From: Pampus argenteus
Lineage: Eukaryota; Chordata; Actinopteri; Scombriformes; Stromateidae
Direction: 5' to 3'
DNA length: 64,000 nucleotides
Assembly: GCA_036937835.1 (NCBI GenBank)
Contig: CM072869.1
Span: forward strand, 9,212,001 to 9,276,000
A program made the translations under genes and the position numbers. A model generated the notes under the pieces. That model was not told where the DNA came from and did not search any database. It was given only the letters and a program-made list of their open reading frames with translations. Shown here in pieces: positions 58,701 through 64,000 of the stretch. Numbering within the stretch: position 1 is the first letter of the stretch; each line of letters starts with the position of its first letter.

Positions 58701-61700
58701 ATTGAAATGAGATGGAGTGCAGACAGCAGCAGTGTTGTTATGTGGTTACCTTGTGTTGTGACTTGTACAGACAGACACGTATTTCCAACTGTGATTACTC
58801 TGCACTTAAAACACAACCTGCATCCCAGGAAAGCTATTAACTATTTACAAAAGTGCTTTCTGTCTTCTAAATGGGAAAACAGTTCATTTGGGACCTTGTG
58901 TACTAAGTGGGTATAAAAGAGGTGGTGGTGGTGGTGGTGGTGGGGGGAACATAACTCCTGCCAGCCAGTGAAAGAGAGTCAGCAACTCTGTAAATGATGG
59001 AGCAGAGACTGAATCACCTCTGCTCATGCAAATCCAAGACAAGGATGAGAAGTCCTTTCATATACATTACAGAATAAACCCCATTTGTGATGCTTTTGAC
59101 TTTGTAAATTCAAATATTGTTGAATCTTTTGGTAAGTAATTGCACTATTTGGCATATGCAGAGGTTGGATTCTCCAGTCAGCTGTGGCTCATTTGAAAGT
59201 GAAATACGGGGAAAATGCTGACATCTTTTTCTCTTCTCTCTCAACACCAGGGGCACCACTACATTTGCATCCGTGTCTCTCTCTCAATCTCTCTTTTTCT
59301 CTCATTTACATTATGGATGGTTCATTTAGCTTACATGACCGAGTGAATACATAACCCAGGGCAATTCAAAATAGGGCCTGTAGGGATAAAATGAAACCAC
59401 ATAAGTAGAAAAGACTGCTGCACTGCCATCTGCAGCAGCAGCCTTTTATTCAGCTCTTCCTGCTTTTCATGTGTGTGATAAGACACAACTTGCCCCTGAC
59501 TCAGATAGGCTCAACAAGCAGTATCAGCTACATAAAGTAAGGGCTAAAATTCAGAAACACCATGAACATTTATTGCAGACCATTCCTTAAACTGCTCTTT
59601 TGAAAAGTGATTGTTCAACCATCAGCGGTAGAACTCATATCCTTTACATAAGTCAGAGTACAGCAATGAAAAAAAACAGACTTTTCTCTTTTAATATGAA
59701 AAGTGACAACAGATTTCAGAATAGCAGCAGTCTGTGAAATGTGTATGAGAGTGGCAGAGAGATAGAGGGCGATACTAGTACGTCAGTAGAGTAACTGAGT
59801 AGTCGAGTAGATTCTCTTATCTGTGTGTTCTCACTGTGTGTGTGTGTGTTTGTGTGCGCGCATGTGTGTGTGTTTTATGGTTGAGTAGAGCTGTTAACAT
59901 TATAGCTCCAATGTGTAACCAAAGATAAGAATTTAATACCTGCATTCAGATTAAAAAACATGTTTTGGCATACAAGCATAGTCTTTTATTCCTGCCGCCA
60001 ACAAGTTTGACGGCACTTTGTTTTTGTTGCAGACACACAAGTGACACAATAGCCTTAGTGACACACCAGTTTTACAGCCTCAAGAACAATGAGTTTAATG
60101 ACAGAAAAAAAAAAAAAAAAACCCACACAGACATAATAACTTAGCTTGTGTGTGATTTCACAAGTGGCTGTCATTGTGTATCCACGATAAAAGTCGCATG
60201 GTGAGAAAACATTTGTGTAGGGACTAGACTGTAAGTGCCACTGCTGCACCTTCAGCTCACTCGCAGACAATCGTCAGTGGCGGTTCTCCTGCTCTGCTTT
60301 ACATTAGCACCACAGCTCCAGCCTGGACAGGTCCGCGCCTGTTATCTCAATGATGTTCTAATTCTAGTCAAACAGTTCTGTGTTTGACTCAATAGAGGCA
60401 GTGTTAGTCAGGAGAGTCAATATTAGCTGAGCACACAGAGCCGGGCCGGTGTTAGGAGAGAGACAGAGAGTTATGTGTGTGTGTGGTAGTGTGTGTGTGT
60501 ACGTGTGAAATGATACATGGTTAAGTGTGCCTAGGTTAGTGAACCTTAACCACTCGGTGCAGTAATAATAATAAAGATAATAAGAAAAGAGAGGAAAGCA
60601 GATTTTGCTGCTTATTTTTGCCTCAGTGACTTCTGTGTTTGGACAAGAGTGACGTTTCTTTTATCACCTGTCTTTCATGTGGATATTATTGTTAGACTTC
60701 GGTCTCACCTCTGTTGTGCCTCACTCTCCTGGCCAACGGTGCTCTGTGCATTCAGGCCCAGACTTGCTGACAGTCCTCCGTGAACAGCTGAGCACTTCAG
60801 GTAAAGATTTCACTCTTGAAGGTGAGCACGTTTCGGTTTATTCAAGGTCAAACAGCTGCTGTTATCAACAGCCTGATTATGACACTATCAGATTACACAA
60901 CTGCCACTTCATTCTTCCATTCAATAAATGTGTGGATGAATCAACTCAAAGAAAAATCAGTACTTTAAAACATAAAACACTCTGTGGCATAAAACTTGTG
61001 ACTAAATGAAGGAAAATATAAACCCATCGGTTAACAGATCTACCTTTCGTTCATCAGTATACACAGAGAGAGAAAACAAATAGAAAAAAATAAATATTGA
61101 GCTTCTGCATCTGCAAATCTCCGTAAAATGACAAGAATAAATGATGTCCATACTGGCAAACATGACATATTAAATTCTTTTGATTTAGATCTCTACCCTG
61201 ATAATTGGTCTAAATTGGCATTTCATGTCACTTTGTTCTGGACTATTTGAATCTGAGATGTGGGCAGCGATCCAGAGGACATTTCTATACCTGTCCAGCA
61301 AGTCTGTGATGTAGCATAATGAAAACATGAAAAACAGTATAACGTCTGTCGCACATTCTGCTAAGCTTCTGCAGCAGCTGTGATGGTAGCAGTCAGTCAT
61401 GTTCAACTGAGCCTGTGGCCTTGTTAGCGATAATAACTAGTGTAAACAAACAGCAGCAGTGTATTTTAAGGTCATCACAAACATCAGCTGAAAACCTCCC
61501 AGTCAGCATAAAGCAACTCCGATGTGGCAAGCGCGCTCCTATTTAAATCTGCTGACATGAGAAAAAGCAACATTAGCTAATGCACTACTTAAAGACCATA
61601 ATCGCTCTTTCCCCTACTGTTAATGAATGCTAATTAGAAGTCTGGAGCAGTTTCTGGCATGTGCTCGCTGCTCCTCTAATGTGCCGTATTGTTCTTCTCT

Positions 61701-63060
61701 TCGCTCCGGCTCAGCACTAATGCTGCTGTGCCAGCTATTAAAGTCAGATAAGCTATCCATCTTTAGCATTGCCAGCCAAAAAGCCACTAATAGCGTAGCC
61801 ACAAAATTGTTAATTTCCATGGTTTCCTTTCCTTCTCTCTGGTAAATCTGTGCAGTGTATAAAATGGACAGATATTCCTCTCATGGCGCCACAGTGTCAC
61901 TCTGTCATCCCCGCTGCTCTGCAACATGAGCCATTTTCTTACCCACATTTTAACAGCCCTGTCACCCCAAAACACTCTGTCAGGGAAACAGGCTGCTCTA
62001 TCCGTGGGTGCCTCTTTACAAAGCCTGTTTTAGCATGACACTCCATCATGGACACTGTCATGAAAGCCTACAGGCAGCATACAGTGTTGCCTTCATGATA
62101 AATGTGTCTGTTGCTATTAAAAACTAATACAGGAGTGCATTTTAGGAACCCGTCTTAAAATTGCTGGCTGTAGCAATATGATCTGGCTGTAATAAGGTTA
62201 ATCACTACCACACTTTTAACAAGGATTAGGAGACATATTAGCTGCCATATTATCCTCCATTACAGATTCCTGTTAGTTTTACAATTGATGTTAAGATCTG
62301 GCAGTTATTTAGTAGCCAATTTAGGCTACGTGGGCCACAGAGGATATGAAGTGAAGGTCGAGTAGAGATGGACAGTGGAAGGAAGAAAGAAATAATTAAT
62401 CTTCTTGTAGGGCAATTTCTAAATTAAATAATAATTGCTTATTATAGCTTATTATAACATTGTCAAAAAAATCCTAATAGCTAAACCATGGATGCAGCTC
62501 TTAGATTATGTTTAGTGTTTAGTTAATATAATGAGTTTTTTTTCCTTCAGTCATTAATTTGAATCCCTTATGAGCCTAAACACAGGCCTTAAAGCTAAAG
62601 GCGGCAGGCTGTGTAGATGCAGGAACAGTCTGACAAATCTTGTCATTTAATTTTGCTTGTTATTGCTTTGAAAGTTTACCCTGTGGAGTTATCTTAACAT
62701 TCACAGTTTCTATCCTATGGCTACCTTTGATTTTTTTTTGTTTGTTTTTCATCTTGTTCTTGGCTGTGACTAATATTGAAACCTTAAAAAAGGATAAGAC
62801 TGGTGATTTTCTATATTTTTTGTTATTGTTAACAAATCTCATGTGCAGAGCCACACCAACAAATAACTGATCCAATTTACAACTAGTGTGTTTGTATCCA
62901 AAGTCATTGTTATAGTTTTTTGAGAAATTAACAAATCAACTCAAAATTGACCTTGAGATGAGACCATTTGTCAGCTGTTCTTTCCATTAATGAAATTTGT
63001 AGTTCAACGATTAAAAAGTCCCGAAAGATGATTTATTATTTACAACTATTTACATTGTGT
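55741..63060. other. Gene-free stretch with repeat-poor, enhancer-like segments and microsatellites
   Basis: No exon series or RNA gene is recognisable. Simple repeats: a GGT run at 58921-58943, GT-rich runs at about 59837-59872 and 60471-60500, and an A run at about 60104-60120. Several repeat-free blocks, such as 57520-57700, 58550-58710, 61560-61830 and 62150-62350, combine balanced composition with homeodomain-like TAAT cores (CTAATTAG, GTAATTACTG), as conserved noncoding elements often do. That is only a resemblance; conservation cannot be judged from one sequence. Confidence 0.3.
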
Positions 63061-63074
63061 GGACTGTGTAAACC

Positions 63075-64000
63075 AGGGGTGCCCAACCAGTCGATCGCGA
63101 TCTACCAGTCGATCGCAGGCGGAGTTTCAGTCGATCGCGAATGACAAAAAAAAAAAAAAAAAAAAAAAAAAGTTCCTGTGTGTGTGTGTGTGTGCGCAGG
63201 CCGCAGTCATTGACGGAGCTGCTCCGTCACAGGTATATAATATTATTACACCCTCACCCCCTCAAAATGGAAAACCGAAGCAATTCCTATGATGCAGCTT
63301 TTAAGTTGAATGCCATCGATCTGGTTATCCGTGAAGTAAACAGTAAGGACACGTCAGCTTGCCGTTAATGAATCTATGTCATAGATTCATTAACGGCAAG
63401 CTGACGTGCAGCCGCGGTGAGACGATATGTGATGAAGATTATCTGACGCTGTTCAACTCTGACACTGAAGAGGACGACTTCAGTGTCTTCAGTGCGCAGA
63501 AGAAATGAAGTGACAGTGGTTTGGTGTTCATTAGTTTTAAATGCTCAGGAGGAAGATAAATAGTGACGTGTGGCTTCATTTCATGGGAGAATGAAGCGAC
63601 TTTAATAGTTGCGCAGTTGCGCTTTAACAGCCGCTGTCACCTTTTCCTCCCGCACACTGCACAATAATGTTTTCAGTACGCAGGAGGAAGATAAATAAAA
63701 CCATCAATGACTTTTCTGTTTTGTTTATCAGCACTTTTATTGCCGCGTTTGATGATGCTTTTATTGCGGCACTGTTCGTAAACAATCAGTTCAGTATATG
63801 AATAAACACTTATGTATCGGGGTATGTATATATCGACGACTTATAGTCCGGTGCGGTTTATATGTGACAAAATATATATTTCATTCAAATTTTAGTGGGT
63901 GCGCCTTATATTTAGGTGCACTCTATAGTCTGGAAAATACGGTATTTAAAATTTTAAATTCATTCTTTGATCGGCAGTGATCGGCAATCGGCCGATCAAG
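63075..64000 (+). mobile_element. Cluster of DNA-transposon remnants, including a pogo-like transposase start and end
   Basis: 63075-63140 shows the GGGGTGCCCAACCAGTCGAT / GTCGATCGCGA repeats typical of a hAT-like element end. At 63268 a frame starts MENRSNSYDAAFKLNAIDLV, the N-terminal DNA-binding region of a pogo/brinker-type transposase; it soon shifts frame (the next recognisable residues are AVNESM). At about 63419-63508 the acidic end DEDYLTLFNSDTEEDDF and a stop follow. The middle is gone and a 29-bp hairpin lies at the junction. 63830-63945 contains a GGTGCGCCTTATA-type and TCTGGAAAATACGGTA motif known from the ends of abundant fish elements. The last bases (GATCGGCAATCGGCCGATC) begin another repeat cut by the window edge. 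Confidence 0.5.
63350..63408. repeat. Perfect 29-bp inverted repeat inside the transposase remnant
   Basis: Arms 63350-63378 and 63380-63408 are exact reverse complements with a single T between them. The left arm is transposase coding sequence (encoding AVNESM); the right arm is its mirror. Confidence 0.95.

Noticed and set aside
60677..61009. 110-codon frame with a hydrophobic start that could pass for a signal peptide
   Set aside because: Isolated, with no recognised domain and no clear promoter or poly(A) context. Treated as chance.

Overview
The window is vertebrate nuclear DNA, most likely from a spiny-rayed (percomorph) teleost. The genes are split into short exons with GT-AG introns, the proteins are clear vertebrate orthologues, and the spacers carry short DNA-transposon and retroelement fragments of types common in percomorph genomes. 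I saw no operons, CRISPR arrays, phage, rRNA or tRNA genes. Gene models were built by hand: exon phases were checked at every junction, and every model except the FAM180-like locus closes in frame.

Layout: (1) 1-3332 (+): last 12 exons of myrf (membrane-bound transcription factor), then a ~1.9-kb 3'UTR. (2) 6504-8272 (+): tmem258 (oligosaccharyltransferase subunit). (3) 9465-11032 (-): tmem138 (ciliary transition-zone protein), tail-to-tail with tmem258 and head-to-head with the next gene. (4) 14040-19720 (+): a cracr2b/EFCAB4A orthologue with EF-hands, coiled coil and a complete C-terminal Rab GTPase. (5) 21240-24676 (+): cd151 (tetraspanin). (6) 25847-27297 (+): gatd1. (7) 28007-31076 (-): chid1. 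(8) 32563-34902 (-): a TRIM35-like RING/B-box/coiled-coil/SPRY ubiquitin ligase. (9) 35979-36522 (+): a FAM180-family gene broken by a 36-bp perfect palindrome. (10) 36780-40697 (-): ddb2, with two alternative versions of one WD40 exon. (11) 42048-52057 (+): kif23 (MKLP1/CHO1 kinesin). (12) 52058-64000: the kif23 3'UTR, then ~11.4 kb without a recognisable gene, ending in DNA-transposon remnants.

The genes do not form one pathway. The order is a mosaic of blocks that in human lie on 11q12 (MYRF, TMEM258, TMEM138), 11p15.5 (CRACR2B, CD151, GATD1, CHID1), 11p11.2 (DDB2, FAM180B) and 15q23 (KIF23). These assignments come from general knowledge of the human map, not from a search.

Most worth checking: the ddb2 exon pair, whose phases permit exactly one of the two; the retained Rab domain in cracr2b; the palindromic insertion that frameshifts the FAM180-like gene; and three other perfect inverted repeats (an intron, a splice acceptor, a transposase fragment) that look like products of the same fold-back copying process.
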